DNA of 64,000 bases from Halobacillus hunanensis (GCF_900166655.1 NZ_FVZB01000006.1:248001-312000), one strand, 5' to 3'; counted from the stretch's first letter, positions 53,191 through 62,502 are shown. A program made the numbers and translations. Notes: a model not told the origin generated them from the letters alone.

Positions 53191-54069
53191 CTATCCTTTG
53201 TAATATTGATAAAGGGCCTGGGTGCCGCTGTTGGCATAGCCATCCGCTGAAATTTGATCGTACAATTGCTTGGCAAGTTTTAGTCCTGGCAGGTCGAGTT
53301 CCATTTTTTCTGCGGATTCGATAGCGATTTTCATATCTTTAATAAAATGCTTCACATAAAATCCGGGTTCTAAATCTCCTTTGATGACGCGAGGAGTAAG
53401 GTTACTAAGTGACCAGCTTCCTGCAGCACCACCGCTTATACTTTCAAGAACGGTGGATGGGTCAAGACCCGCAGCCTCCGCATAGATTAATGCTTCGGAA
53501 ACTCCCATCATATTGGATGCAATAGCAATTTGGTTGCTCATTTTTGTAAATTGCCCAGCACCGGCTGGCCCCTGCCATACAATCTGATTCCCTAGTACAT
53601 CCAGTATTGGCCAGATATACTCCACTGGCTTTTCTTCACCACCGACCATAATCGAAAGTGTCCCCTGCTTCGCACCGACGTCACCACCAGATACCGGAGC
53701 ATCCAATGCATACGAACGGCGTTCTTCAGCCTTTTTAGTAATTTTCTTCGCAAGGTCCGGAGAAGATGTCGTTAAATCAATCATATAGGTACCTTCACCT
53801 GAATGTTCCAGAATACCGTTCTCACCAAAATAAATCTCTTCCACGTCAGACGGATAGCCGACCATTGTAAAAATAATATCAGATTCCTTTGCTAGATTCC
53901 TCACATTGTCCTGCCAGCGGGCGCCTTTTTCAATCAATTCATCCGCCTTTGACGGAGTACGAGTAAAAACATTTACCTCATAGCCTTCCATCAGCAAACG
54001 CTCCACCATGCTTTTCCCCATTACTCCCGTACCAATCCAACCGATTCTAGCATTCTTCAATTCAGCCAT
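53191..54069 (-). CDS. 3-hydroxyisobutyrate dehydrogenase-family oxidoreductase
   Basis: 292-residue beta-hydroxyacid dehydrogenase using NAD(P). It has the N-terminal Rossmann motif IGWIGTGVMGKSMVERL, the substrate loop DAPVSGGDVGAKQGTLSIMVGG (quoted in part: APVSGGDVGAKQGTL), and the catalytic Lys in GQFTKMSNQIAIASNM. Candidates are 3-hydroxyisobutyrate, tartronate semialdehyde or glyoxylate/succinic semialdehyde reductases; sequence alone does not decide. The in-frame ATG at 54108 is less likely; GGGAGG stands before ATG 54069. Confidence 0.88.
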   Translation of the reverse strand: MAELKNARIGWIGTGVMGKSMVERLLMEGYEVNVFTRTPSKADELIEKGARWQDNVRNLAKESDIIFTMVGYPSDVEEIYFGENGILEHSGEGTYMIDLTTSSPDLAKKITKKAEERRSYALDAPVSGGDVGAKQGTLSIMVGGEEKPVEYIWPILDVLGNQIVWQGPAGAGQFTKMSNQIAIASNMMGVSEALIYAEAAGLDPSTVLESISGGAAGSWSLSNLTPRVIKGDLEPGFYVKHFIKDMKIAIESAEKMELDLPGLKLAKQLYDQISADGYANSGTQALYQYYKG

Positions 54070-54164
54070 TTCAAGTCCTCCCTTTGCCTTTATGTAATAA
54101 AAAGGCAAGACTCCCTTTTTGAGCCCTGCCTGTCCATTTGTTAGTTAAAACTTCTGATACCCCT

Positions 54165-55091
54165 CTAAGAACTATACTCTTTAATCATCTCATGCGTTTT
54201 CTTCACTTCTGACTGCGGTACCTGCAGATAGTAAATATCATTGATCCTTGTGCCCTGCCCAGTCATCTGGTATGTCGTTAAGTTCTCCCTGGCACTCCGA
54301 TAATTCATAGCCAGATTTCTCATATCTTCAAACTTCATATTGGTTGCCACGTTTTCACCAAAAACATCCATAATTGAACCGATATTATTCACTACATTAA
54401 TCGATGAGCCTTTATTAATAACACCTTGAATAACCTGCCGCTGACGTTCATTACGCCCGGCATCCCCTTGAGGATCATCATAACGCATCCGAACCCATGC
54501 AAGAGCTTCATTTCCTTCAAGCTCAATTTGCCCCTTAGGGAAATTGTAACCTCCCTGTGTAAAGGCAAAATCATTTTGGACAGTAATCCCGCCTACTAAA
54601 TCAACCATCTGAGATAAGCCTTCCATATTCATGCGCACATAATAATCCAAATTTATATCTAGAAAATTTTCTACTGTGTTGACAGACATATCGCTTCCGC
54701 CAAACGCGTAGGCATGATTAATTTTATCCATAATACCTTTCCCGATAATTTTTGTTCTAGTATCCCTCGGAATACTGACCATCTGCATCCTGTCATTTGC
54801 CGGATCAAGTGTCATCACAATCATCGTGTCGGAACGTCCGGTATCATGTTCACGTTCATCTACACCAAGCAGCAAAACATTGATCGGCTCTTCATCTTCT
54901 ACTTTCTTTTTAGTAGCCTGATGATCAATGCCCGAAACTTTTTTATGGATTTCACTATCAACTGTTGTTTTCACATTATGGTAAATGGAATATAAGTAAG
55001 CTGCACTGCCACCGGCTGCAAGTATTACTACAGCCAGTGAAACCCAGAGCCATTTTCTTTTCTTTTTTCGTCGATCTTTTCTCGTTGCCAT
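54165..55091 (-). CDS. LytR-CpsA-Psr (LCP) family cell-wall polymer ligase, copy 2
   Basis: 308-residue LCP protein: basic N-terminus (RKDRRKKKRK), one membrane segment (about 13-33), then the LCP domain with RSDTMIVMTLDPAND, VSIPRDTRTKI, INHAYAFGG and GDAGRNERQRQVIQ, the usual Asp and Arg ligands of the polyprenyl phosphate. It aligns with copy 1 along its whole length, so the two are paralogues. Probably anchors teichoic acid or another polymer to peptidoglycan. AAAGGGTG precedes ATG 55091. Confidence 0.9.
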   Translation of the reverse strand: MATRKDRRKKKRKWLWVSLAVVILAAGGSAAYLYSIYHNVKTTVDSEIHKKVSGIDHQATKKKVEDEEPINVLLLGVDEREHDTGRSDTMIVMTLDPANDRMQMVSIPRDTRTKIIGKGIMDKINHAYAFGGSDMSVNTVENFLDINLDYYVRMNMEGLSQMVDLVGGITVQNDFAFTQGGYNFPKGQIELEGNEALAWVRMRYDDPQGDAGRNERQRQVIQGVINKGSSINVVNNIGSIMDVFGENVATNMKFEDMRNLAMNYRSARENLTTYQMTGQGTRINDIYYLQVPQSEVKKTHEMIKEYSS

Positions 55092-55225
55092 TTCTACACC
55101 CTTTCATCCCTATTCCCTGTATCTTTCATTAACCTCATAATAATACCTATTATCTCATAATCTGACTTTTTATTTTACACGTTTCCTTCCATTTTGCAAA
55201 ATTTAGATAAAAAGTAATTTGAAAT

Positions 55226-55272
55226 AAAAAAGCTGCACTTTGTGATCTAACCTCACAAAGTGCAGCTTTTTA
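55226..55272 (-). terminator. Intrinsic terminator after the peptide transporter
   Basis: AAAAGCTGCACTTTGTGA and TCACAAAGTGCAGCTTTT form an 18-bp perfect stem around a 7-nt loop, ended by T-runs on both sides, 13 nt after the stop of the transporter gene. Confidence 0.85.
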
Positions 55273-55284
55273 GTGAAATAGGTG

Positions 55285-56775
55285 TTATAAAACACCCTTC
55301 ATTAATTTAGAAATCTTAGGTGAGAACAAAAATAGAATAACTCCTAATAAGACAGAAACTCCTCCAAGAACACCAAAATAAGCAATTTCAGTATTGATAT
55401 TGTAAAGTTTCACAAGCTGAGCATTCATCGCTTGTCCTGCTGCATTAGAGAGAAACCATAGGCTCATCGTTTGTGAGGCAAAGGCTGCAGGTGCCAGTTT
55501 TGTTGTGGCTGACAAGCCGACAGGGGATAATAGCAATTCCCCAATGACAACGATAAAGAAGCTGACCACAAGCCATAATGGATTTACCAAATTATCCCCA
55601 TTGGTTAAAGCAGGAATAACCAGTATTAGAAAAGAAACTCCGGCAAACATTAAACCGAATGCAAACTTCTGTGGTGTGCTTGGCTGCTTTCTTTTTAATC
55701 TAATCCATAACCAGGCAAATACAGGAGCCAGGAAGATAATAAATAATGGATTTAAGGATTGGAACCATGAAGATTGAATAGCAAACCCGCTAAGGCTTAA
55801 GTCTACACGCTGGTCAGCATACTGAGCTAGAATAATGGATCCTTGCTCCTGGATTGACCAGAATATCATTGACGCAACAAACAACGGAATATAAGCAAGC
55901 AGTCTTGATTTTTCATCTTTCGTTGTCTTTTTATTTCGATACATAACAATAAAATAGGCCGTTGGAATCGAAAGACCTAGAAAACTGACAAGATAGGTTA
56001 AGCGATTGATCGTCATGATCCCGGTCGGAATAGTTATAGCAAAAAAGGCAATGACAATGACTGCACCAATACCTGCACGTTTGTAAGTTTTGCTCCGTTC
56101 CACTTTCGTTAATGGATTCGGAACATTCTTACCTGCTAAACCTAAGTACTTTTTCTTTGTCACCATAAAGGTAATTAACCCGAAGAACATACCTACAGCA
56201 GCGATGGCAAATCCTGCATGGAAGTTAATTTCCTGTCCAACTGTTCCTACGATTAAAGGAGATAAGAAGGCACCGAGGTTAATTCCCATATAAAAAATAC
56301 TAAAGCCTGAATCTCTGCGATAATCCTCTGGAGCATAAAGATCTCCCACTACATTGGATACGTTTGGTTTTAATAAACCGGTACCGATAATAATCAGAGC
56401 CATCGAAATGAAAAAGGCTGTTAAACTTCCTGGTAAAGATAAAGCAATGTGTCCAAACATAATGAGGACACCGCCATAAAACACAGTGGATGTACCACCT
56501 AGCAATCTATCTGCGATCCAACCTCCAATTATTCCGGACATATATACGAGTGCCCCATAAATGGCCATAATAGAAGCTGCGGTTCCCTCGTCTAAACCAA
56601 GGCCGCCCTTCGACACCTCATAATACATATAAAATAATAGAATTGCGCGCATTCCATAATAAGAAAAACGCTCCCAGAATTCGGTGAAGAATAGTGTAAA
56701 CAATCCCTTTGGATGTCCAAAGAACCCTTTTTGAGGAACGCTGTTTACAATATCTTCCTTACTGTATTGCGCCAC
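55285..56775 (-). CDS. POT/PTR-family proton-dependent oligopeptide transporter
   Basis: 496-residue symporter with about 14 membrane segments, importing di- and tripeptides with protons (DtpT-like). The N-terminal signature EFWERFSYYGMRAILLFYM (ExxERFxYYG) and GGWIADRLLGG near residue 80 are diagnostic, as is FSIFYMGINLGAFLSP around 160. Start is GTG 56775 with GGAGG 9 nt upstream. A promoter with TATAAT lies about 110 nt upstream, leaving a leader of about 100 nt. Confidence 0.92.
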   Translation of the reverse strand: MAQYSKEDIVNSVPQKGFFGHPKGLFTLFFTEFWERFSYYGMRAILLFYMYYEVSKGGLGLDEGTAASIMAIYGALVYMSGIIGGWIADRLLGGTSTVFYGGVLIMFGHIALSLPGSLTAFFISMALIIIGTGLLKPNVSNVVGDLYAPEDYRRDSGFSIFYMGINLGAFLSPLIVGTVGQEINFHAGFAIAAVGMFFGLITFMVTKKKYLGLAGKNVPNPLTKVERSKTYKRAGIGAVIVIAFFAITIPTGIMTINRLTYLVSFLGLSIPTAYFIVMYRNKKTTKDEKSRLLAYIPLFVASMIFWSIQEQGSIILAQYADQRVDLSLSGFAIQSSWFQSLNPLFIIFLAPVFAWLWIRLKRKQPSTPQKFAFGLMFAGVSFLILVIPALTNGDNLVNPLWLVVSFFIVVIGELLLSPVGLSATTKLAPAAFASQTMSLWFLSNAAGQAMNAQLVKLYNINTEIAYFGVLGGVSVLLGVILFLFSPKISKLMKGVL

Positions 56776-56884
56776 GATTTCTAACCTCCTTGATATTTAA
56801 GCAGGTAATGCATATGTAATAAAACATTACCACTTAAAGGAATTTTCAGAAAAATAATTGTCGAAAATCCTCTAACACTGTCAA

Positions 56885-56914
56885 ATTATAGTCCTATTTA
56901 GAGGTAAAAATCAA
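56885..56914 (-). promoter_or_regulatory. Probable promoter of the peptide transporter gene
   Basis: On the minus strand TTGATT (56914-56909), 18-nt spacer, TATAAT (56890-56885). The remaining parts of the 56776-57142 gap are AT-rich; I see only the abrB terminator otherwise. Confidence 0.5.
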
Positions 56915-57095
56915 TCGATTGTAATAAATTCCAAATAGGTATTATATTCACACAAAAGAGAATTATTTTTCATTTGAGGACTATACTCTTATATTAAATA
57001 AGATTGCACTAGTCGTTAAACCATCATTTATAAGACGAAAGTCTCCGTAAAATGCAGCTTGAAGTTTTTCATTAATTGAGCAAAATTCCATACAA

Positions 57096-57126
57096 AAAAC
57101 CGTTCCTGTAAAAAGAACGGTTTTCT
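57096..57126 (-). terminator. Intrinsic terminator after abrB
   Basis: AAAACCGTTC (57096-57105) pairs with GAACGGTTTT (57115-57124); TTTTTTGT follows on the minus strand. Confidence 0.8.
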
Positions 57127-57142
57127 ATAGCATTCTACTATA

Positions 57143-57415
57143 TTATTTAGTGACCTTTTCTAACTCTTCTTTTAGTAATTCTAAACCTCTCTGGCTCAGA
57201 ACAAGGCCGTTAAAGAATTCACGGTTATCCTCGCTAACTTCTCCAGTTATCACACACTCTTTATTGGCTTTATATTTCTTCAAAACAATTTTGTCATCTT
57301 CAACAAATATTTCAAGCGGAGTTTTCTCCTCTACTTGTAACGTGCGACGCAGCTCTTTAGGAATAACAATTCTTCCAAGCTCATCTACTTTTCGAACAAC
57401 GCCAGTGCTCTTCAT
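57143..57415 (-). CDS. abrB: Transition-state regulator AbrB
   Basis: 90-residue DNA-binding protein with the SpoVT-AbrB swapped-hairpin domain at residues 1-50 (MKSTGVVRKVDELGRIVIP, KELRRTL) and a C-terminal multimerisation part, close to B. subtilis AbrB or its paralogue Abh in length and sequence. AbrB represses many post-exponential genes, including biofilm operons such as tapA-sipW-tasA. AGGGG precedes ATG 57415; an in-frame TTG at 57424 is less likely. Single gene with terminator. Confidence 0.9.
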   Translation of the reverse strand: MKSTGVVRKVDELGRIVIPKELRRTLQVEEKTPLEIFVEDDKIVLKKYKANKECVITGEVSEDNREFFNGLVLSQRGLELLKEELEKVTK

Positions 57416-57581
57416 TCTATTCAACCCCTAATGACATTATAGTTTTCTCATTCCTAGTAAGACTAGGATACTATTCACTTTTCAACAAGTCTAACACAAA
57501 TTTGAATCAGGGTGTACTAGTACAAATTCCTGTTAATCCCACTACAATTACTGACCGCAGATACAATATGTTGCATAAATA

Positions 57582-57624
57582 TAGTTTAGGGTGTAAACTA
57601 TATTTTGGTTTAGGGAATAAACTA
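57582..57624 (+). promoter_or_regulatory. Twin palindromic operator before the MarR-MMPL pair
   Basis: TAGTTTA-GGGTG-TAAACTA (57582-57600) is a perfect 7-bp-arm palindrome; TGGTTTA-GGGAA-TAAACTA (57606-57624) is a one-mismatch copy 24 bp further on. They lie 25-67 nt before the MarR start codon, the place of an autoregulatory MarR operator. A weak TTGCAT/TAAACT promoter would overlap the first palindrome. Confidence 0.55.
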
Positions 57625-57648
57625 CTTTTTTGCCTGGGGGTTTTAATA

Positions 57649-58095
57649 GTGAATGATCGTTTAGATAAAGCTGTAGATCTTTTTAAAGAAGTCATGATCT
57701 TTGGTACCGAGAGAATAATAAAATCGATTGACCACGAAATTTATGATCTTTATTCTCCAGAACAAATTCATATGCTTCAAATTCTGTTCAAGTTAGAAAA
57801 AGTATCACCGGGGAGACTTGCTGAATTACAAGGGGTCCATAAGAGTGCCGTTTCTAACAGACTGAAAAAATTGAGCCAAAACGGCTTAATAGATGTTGTG
57901 GGCTCTGAAAAGGACCACCGAGGAAAAACACTTACTTTGACCGACAAAGGAAAATCTATCATCCATCAGTCTAACGAGCTTATTTCCAGCCATATAGAAG
58001 AACTACTTGCTGGAGAACTTAAAGATTCTGAAATCGATGAATTCATTCGGATATTCGATAAAGTAAAAGCAATTCTAAGAGTAGAGGAAGATTAA
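57649..58095 (+). CDS. MarR-family transcriptional regulator
   Basis: 148-residue winged-helix regulator (LQILFKLEKVSPGRLAELQG, then HKSAVSNRLKKLSQNGLIDV and the wing DHRGKTLTLTDKG). The ORF is open to 57502 but the upstream codons lie within the operator palindromes; GGGGG stands 8 nt before GTG 57649, which I take as start. Two nt separate its stop from the MMPL transporter gene, so it most likely represses itself and the transporter and responds to a compound that the transporter exports. Confidence 0.85.
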   Translation: MNDRLDKAVDLFKEVMIFGTERIIKSIDHEIYDLYSPEQIHMLQILFKLEKVSPGRLAELQGVHKSAVSNRLKKLSQNGLIDVVGSEKDHRGKTLTLTDKGKSIIHQSNELISSHIEELLAGELKDSEIDEFIRIFDKVKAILRVEED

Positions 58096-58097
58096 TA

Positions 58098-60755
58098 ATG
58101 AAAATCATATTAAAGTATAAATGGATCATTGTGACACTCATGATCTTATTAACGGCAGGCTTATTTATAGTGTCACCTAATTTAACTCAACAAGCTGAAG
58201 AAGCTGGAAATTTACAACTTCCCGAAGGTACAGATTCTCAGAAGGCTGCAGCGATCTTAGAAAAGGCCGGGGCGGATGCTGACACCATATCCCTTGTATT
58301 CACGCTTGATGAACCAGTTGATCAGCATGTCAAACAAACCATTACTTCCACAGTCGACGAGTTGAAGAATTTGGAAGGCTCCATTACTAATGTGGTTGCA
58401 CCTTTTGAAAGTAAGGAGACAACTGACCAGCTTGTTTCACAAGATGAGAAAACGATCCTTATTCCCATCACAGTGGATGGTACAGACGAAGAAATTAATG
58501 AGCTTGCAGACCACATTAAATCTAATATACTGTCGGGTGATCACACAGTTTATATTACTGGGGAAGCGATCATTAACCAGGATGTAAACGAAAGCAGTCA
58601 AGAGGGGCTGGAGCGGACTGAAATCATAACAGTAGTTCTGATCTTTGTCCTCCTGCTTGCCGTCTTCCGTTCTATTATCACACCTTTTATTCCACTAGTT
58701 GCAGTTGGGATTACCTATTTACTTAGCCAGTCACTTGTGTCCTTTTTTATCGAGTGGTTTAGCTTCCCGGTTTCAAACTATACACAAATATTTCTAGTTG
58801 CCGTCCTATTTGGAATCGGAACAGATTATTGTATATTACTGTTGAGCCGCTATAAAGAAGAACTTACAAATGGACACTCTACTGAAACTGCCATAGTGAA
58901 TACGTATAAAACCGCCGGTCGAACTCTTTTAATTAGCGGCATTGCTGTTTTTATCGGCTTTGTTGCCATCGGTTTTGCTGAATTTACTATTTTCAAGTCA
59001 GCAGTCGGTGTTGCTGTGGGGATCGCTGTATTAATGGTTGTGCTATTCACAATTATTCCTTTTTTCATGGCTGTCTTAAAGGATAAGCTATTTTGGCCAT
59101 CTAAAAAATCGGCTTCCCACAAAGATAGTAAATTGTGGACGCTGCTCGGACGATTCTCAGTTCATAGACCTATTTGGTCCCTAGTGTTTGTTGCCATCAT
59201 TACTGTTCCATTTCTTCTAACATATAATGGACAATTATCGTTTAATACAGTGGATGAAATCGGTGATGATTATGGTTCAGTTAAAGGACTAAAAGCAATT
59301 GAAGAGGGCTTTGGCAAGGGTGAATCACTCCCTCTAAATATCGTCATTAAAGCTGAGAATGATACGGTTACGAGAGAGGCTATCCCTTATGTTGAAGAAT
59401 TGAGTTCGGAAATAGCTAAAAATGAAGAAGTCGATTCCATTCGAACGATCTCAAGACCTACTGGAGAAATTCTTGAAGAATTATATATTGACTATCAACT
59501 TCGACAAGTGTCCGACGGTTTGAATCAAGCTCGTGAAGGGATCAATAAAACAAAATCCGGGTTAACCGAGATTGAAGCTGGATTAAATAACCTATCAAAC
59601 CAGCTCCCATCGGGCACGAGAACCAACGCAAATGGTCTAGGTGAGGCTGCTAATGCACTTAAGCAAATAAATCAGCAGCTTACCTCCATAAATCAAGGAC
59701 TTAGTCAGTCAGGAAATGTGGCTCAAGCTTCTAAACAATTAGCCCAAGTACAGCAACAACTTGGCCAAATTCGGCAGTCACTCGCTGGTGCATCCTCCAG
59801 TTTACAAGCAAAAACGAGTCAAGTCAGCAGGCTCAAAGACGGACTTGCAGAATTAGCTAGTGGAGTTGGTGCCTCAATCGATGGACTCGAAGATATCGAG
59901 TCAGGTCTAAAAGATGCTGAAGAAATCACTAGAGCGATGGGAGAATCAAATTCGCTTGCCGAAACAGGTGTATTCATTCCAGATGGCACCCTTGATAACG
60001 AAGAGTTCCAGCCAGCAATTGATCGTTATTCTTTTGCTAATGAAAAAGGAATTAAAATGGAAGTCATTCTAAAGAATGACCCTTATTCTAAAGAAGCAAT
60101 TGATACGACTGAGGCCATTAAACAAACCGTGCAAGATCAAGTTAAAGGAACGCCTTTAGAAGATATGACCATTGCGTACAGTGGCATTCCAGCTACGAAT
60201 GATGATCTTTCAGAGATCTCCAAAAATGATTTTACAAGAACAATGATCATTATTTTAAGCGGATTATTTATTGTCCTTACAATCTTATTCCGTTCTATGA
60301 TCATGCCGCTTTATATGATTGGATCTCTTTTGCTGACTTACTACACATCTGTTTCTATCGCAGAATTGATTTTCGTCAATCTATTAAACTATGACGGGAT
60401 CAGCTGGGCCGTTCCATTTTTCGGTTTTGTTATGCTTGTCGCACTTGGGGTGGACTACTCCATCTTCTTGCTTGATCGTTTCAATGAAGAGGCTAAAATG
60501 GATGTGAAAGAAGCCATGATGACCTCAATGGCCAAAATGGGAACTGTTGTCATTACCGCAGCCATTATCCTGGCGGGGACATTCGGTGCCATGATGCCAT
60601 CTGGGGTGCTAAGCTTAATTCAAATTGCTACAATCGTCATTACTGGTCTTCTCCTATATGGCTTAATAATCCTGCCATTACTCATTCCGGCGATTACCGT
60701 TTCCTTTGGGAATGGAGTATGGTGGCCATTTACACGTAAAAATAAACAAAACTAA
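58098..60755 (+). CDS. MMPL-family RND transporter
   Basis: 885-residue inner-membrane exporter with the MMPL double layout: membrane segment 1, an extracellular domain (about 35-165), segments 2-6 (FGIGTDYCILLLSRYKEEL near 236-254), a second extracellular domain (about 370-690) and segments 7-12 (LGVDYSIFLLDRFNEEA near 790-806). Paired Asp/Tyr residues in the GxDY motifs are the proton-relay sites. The second extracellular domain contains a coiled-coil-like stretch rich in Gln, Leu and Ser (about 475-620), as in YdfJ-type proteins. Likely exports lipids or drugs under MarR control. Confidence 0.9.
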   Translation: MKIILKYKWIIVTLMILLTAGLFIVSPNLTQQAEEAGNLQLPEGTDSQKAAAILEKAGADADTISLVFTLDEPVDQHVKQTITSTVDELKNLEGSITNVVAPFESKETTDQLVSQDEKTILIPITVDGTDEEINELADHIKSNILSGDHTVYITGEAIINQDVNESSQEGLERTEIITVVLIFVLLLAVFRSIITPFIPLVAVGITYLLSQSLVSFFIEWFSFPVSNYTQIFLVAVLFGIGTDYCILLLSRYKEELTNGHSTETAIVNTYKTAGRTLLISGIAVFIGFVAIGFAEFTIFKSAVGVAVGIAVLMVVLFTIIPFFMAVLKDKLFWPSKKSASHKDSKLWTLLGRFSVHRPIWSLVFVAIITVPFLLTYNGQLSFNTVDEIGDDYGSVKGLKAIEEGFGKGESLPLNIVIKAENDTVTREAIPYVEELSSEIAKNEEVDSIRTISRPTGEILEELYIDYQLRQVSDGLNQAREGINKTKSGLTEIEAGLNNLSNQLPSGTRTNANGLGEAANALKQINQQLTSINQGLSQSGNVAQASKQLAQVQQQLGQIRQSLAGASSSLQAKTSQVSRLKDGLAELASGVGASIDGLEDIESGLKDAEEITRAMGESNSLAETGVFIPDGTLDNEEFQPAIDRYSFANEKGIKMEVILKNDPYSKEAIDTTEAIKQTVQDQVKGTPLEDMTIAYSGIPATNDDLSEISKNDFTRTMIIILSGLFIVLTILFRSMIMPLYMIGSLLLTYYTSVSIAELIFVNLLNYDGISWAVPFFGFVMLVALGVDYSIFLLDRFNEEAKMDVKEAMMTSMAKMGTVVITAAIILAGTFGAMMPSGVLSLIQIATIVITGLLLYGLIILPLLIPAITVSFGNGVWWPFTRKNKQN

Positions 60756-60769
60756 TCAGTATTAAACAT

Positions 60770-60803
60770 GAGGTCATTCTAAAAACAGATTGGCCTCTTT
60801 TTT
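60770..60803 (+). terminator. Intrinsic terminator after the MMPL gene
   Basis: GAGGTCA and TGGCCTC pair with one G:T, around a long loop, followed by TTTTTTCC. Confidence 0.6.
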
Positions 60804-60811
60804 CCTACACG

Positions 60812-61009
60812 TCATGTTTTTGCATAGTCTTTCTTGTGCTCCTTATGAAAAGCTAAACAATCCTGACAATACTCAACCCATGAAGTACGCCCATCTGTTA
60901 CAGCTACGATGTCTTGTTCCTCGACCAACTCTTTACACTTCCAACACATTACCAGATGTGAATCCAGGAGATTCCTGACATTTCGATTCAAACTTTCAAA
61001 ATGATTCAT
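60812..61009 (-). CDS. Small protein with two CxxC pairs (65 aa)
   Basis: Two cysteine pairs, CWKC (residues 22-25) and CQDC (48-51), suggest a zinc-ribbon or treble-clef-like fold. No other family feature is recognised. GGAGGGAAAG lies upstream of ATG 61009. Single gene on the minus strand between the MMPL and Rap-like genes. Confidence 0.55.
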   Translation of the reverse strand: MNHFESLNRNVRNLLDSHLVMCWKCKELVEEQDIVAVTDGRTSWVEYCQDCLAFHKEHKKDYAKT

Positions 61010-61184
61010 ATTGACTAACTTTCCCTCCTTACTATTTATTAAAAACTATACATTTTGTCGATTTGGGTGTCGAATAGGGATTTTCACATATTCATACCTT
61101 CTCTGTAATAACTTTTTAAAGAACCTACTGCTTAATTATTACTTTTTACAGCTTCCTAATACAGGGGTTTTAAAATTTACACAT

Positions 61185-61198
61185 TATTACGCGTAATA
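61185..61198. promoter_or_regulatory. Perfect palindrome in the rap-phr upstream region
   Basis: TATTACGCGTAATA, a 14-bp perfect palindrome 87 nt before the Rap-like start codon; the only GC-centred symmetric site in this AT-rich 275-nt gap. A TATACT at 61252-61257 may be the -10 element of rap; its -35 is poor, so an activator may be needed. Confidence 0.3.
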
Positions 61199-61284
61199 TG
61201 AATTTTTAGAAAATAGTAATAATTTCCCATGGAAAATATAAGGGAGTACGATATACTATAGGAAAATAATAGAAGGAGATTTGC

Positions 61285-62364
61285 ATGGTTGCTCAAGTAC
61301 ATACGGTTGATTTGTTTAGTGAACTTACAAATGCGTTAAGAAACTATAATCAGGAAGAAAGTGCTCAATTGTTAGCTGATTTAGAAAAAGAATTTCCAGA
61401 TTCATCTCTCCCTGAAGATAGTGAAGCTTTGTGTGCAAAATATATATTAACAGCCAGATACCATATACAATATGGGAATATTCAAGCCGCCTACACAAAA
61501 CTATTGTTAGCGAAAAACCAAAACTTTAAATTTAATGAAAATCTCAACTATATGTACGCATATGTTTCTGCATTGTATGAGGTTAATAAGAAAAATTATA
61601 CTAAAGCTTTAAATTGGTACACCCAAGCAGAGAAATATCTTTATCACAATAAGGACCCCCTAGAAACAGCTGATTTTTATTACAAAAAAGCAACTTTGCA
61701 TTATTTTATGGAAAGTGCCATTGAGTCTATGTTTTGCTTAGAGCAGGCAATAAGGATTTATAAAGATGATTCCATCTTTCATAGGTCTAAGATCGCTCAT
61801 TGTGAATTAATCCAAGGTTTAAATTATATTGATTTAAAAAACTATGATCTTGCAGAAGAATTTTTTCACTTAGCTTTGAGTCATAAGGGAAATGATACAG
61901 AATTTGAAACCTCCATTTATCATAATTTGGCCCATTTGTATTCTAAGAAAAACTTACCTAAGACTTCCCTCAGATATATAGAAAAATCGTTAGAAAGAGA
62001 AGATTCACACCCTGATTTATCAATGGCTTATTTTTTATTAACAAAGGAATACCTTAAAATTAATAACCGAAAAAAAGGCAAGGAATTGTGTGAAAGGGGT
62101 TTAGCACATAGTAAAAAAGCCAATGATTTAATCCACTTCCATTTATATACCATACTTAAAGAGCTCTATCTTTCAAAGGATGCAGAAGAAAGATCTTTAA
62201 ATTACGCCATATCATTTTTACAAAAAAATGATAAGTGGATCACATTAGAAGATTTCTCAGACGAAATTGGTTCCTATTATTATGATAGGGATGAATACAA
62301 GCTAGCCAGCAAATATTTCAATATTTCTATAAAAGCAAAGCACACACGTTATGGGAGGTGTTAA
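61285..62364 (+). CDS. Rap-like TPR regulator of the RRNPP type
   Basis: 359-residue all-helical protein made of tetratricopeptide-like repeats (KALNWYTQAEKYLYHN, AEEFFHLALSH, SLRYIEKSLERE, LASKYFNISIKAK). Rap proteins dephosphorylate Spo0F or block response regulators and are inhibited by a secreted Phr peptide coded directly downstream; that arrangement is present here, with the phr-like ORF starting 1 nt after this stop. No HTH is seen at the N-terminus, which argues against NprR/PlcR-type members. AGAAGGAG precedes ATG 61285. Codon use is AT-rich compared with neighbours. Confidence 0.72.
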   Translation: MVAQVHTVDLFSELTNALRNYNQEESAQLLADLEKEFPDSSLPEDSEALCAKYILTARYHIQYGNIQAAYTKLLLAKNQNFKFNENLNYMYAYVSALYEVNKKNYTKALNWYTQAEKYLYHNKDPLETADFYYKKATLHYFMESAIESMFCLEQAIRIYKDDSIFHRSKIAHCELIQGLNYIDLKNYDLAEEFFHLALSHKGNDTEFETSIYHNLAHLYSKKNLPKTSLRYIEKSLEREDSHPDLSMAYFLLTKEYLKINNRKKGKELCERGLAHSKKANDLIHFHLYTILKELYLSKDAEERSLNYAISFLQKNDKWITLEDFSDEIGSYYYDRDEYKLASKYFNISIKAKHTRYGRC

Positions 62365-62365
62365 A

Positions 62366-62500
62366 ATGAAGAAAAAGTTGGTAGTCACGGCATTTGCAGC
62401 TGCTTTAGTAGTTAGTGTACTAAGTGGATTTGCAAACACTCAAACAGTCGAGGAAGCTCATAGAGGAGTGATCCCTGGTTCTACTGTAGAACTCAGCTAA
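62366..62500 (+). CDS. Phr-like signalling peptide precursor (44 aa)
   Basis: GGGAGGTG within the end of the Rap-like gene serves ATG 62366. The product has a basic start and hydrophobic core (MKKKLVVTAFAAALVVSVLS) typical of a Sec signal, then a short polar tail ending GVIPGSTVELS. Phr precursors have this size and layout; the active peptide of 5-6 residues is cut from the C-terminal part after export and re-imported by Opp. Which residues form the signal here is unknown. A strong terminator follows. Confidence 0.72.
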   Translation: MKKKLVVTAFAAALVVSVLSGFANTQTVEEAHRGVIPGSTVELS

Positions 62501-62502
62501 CC

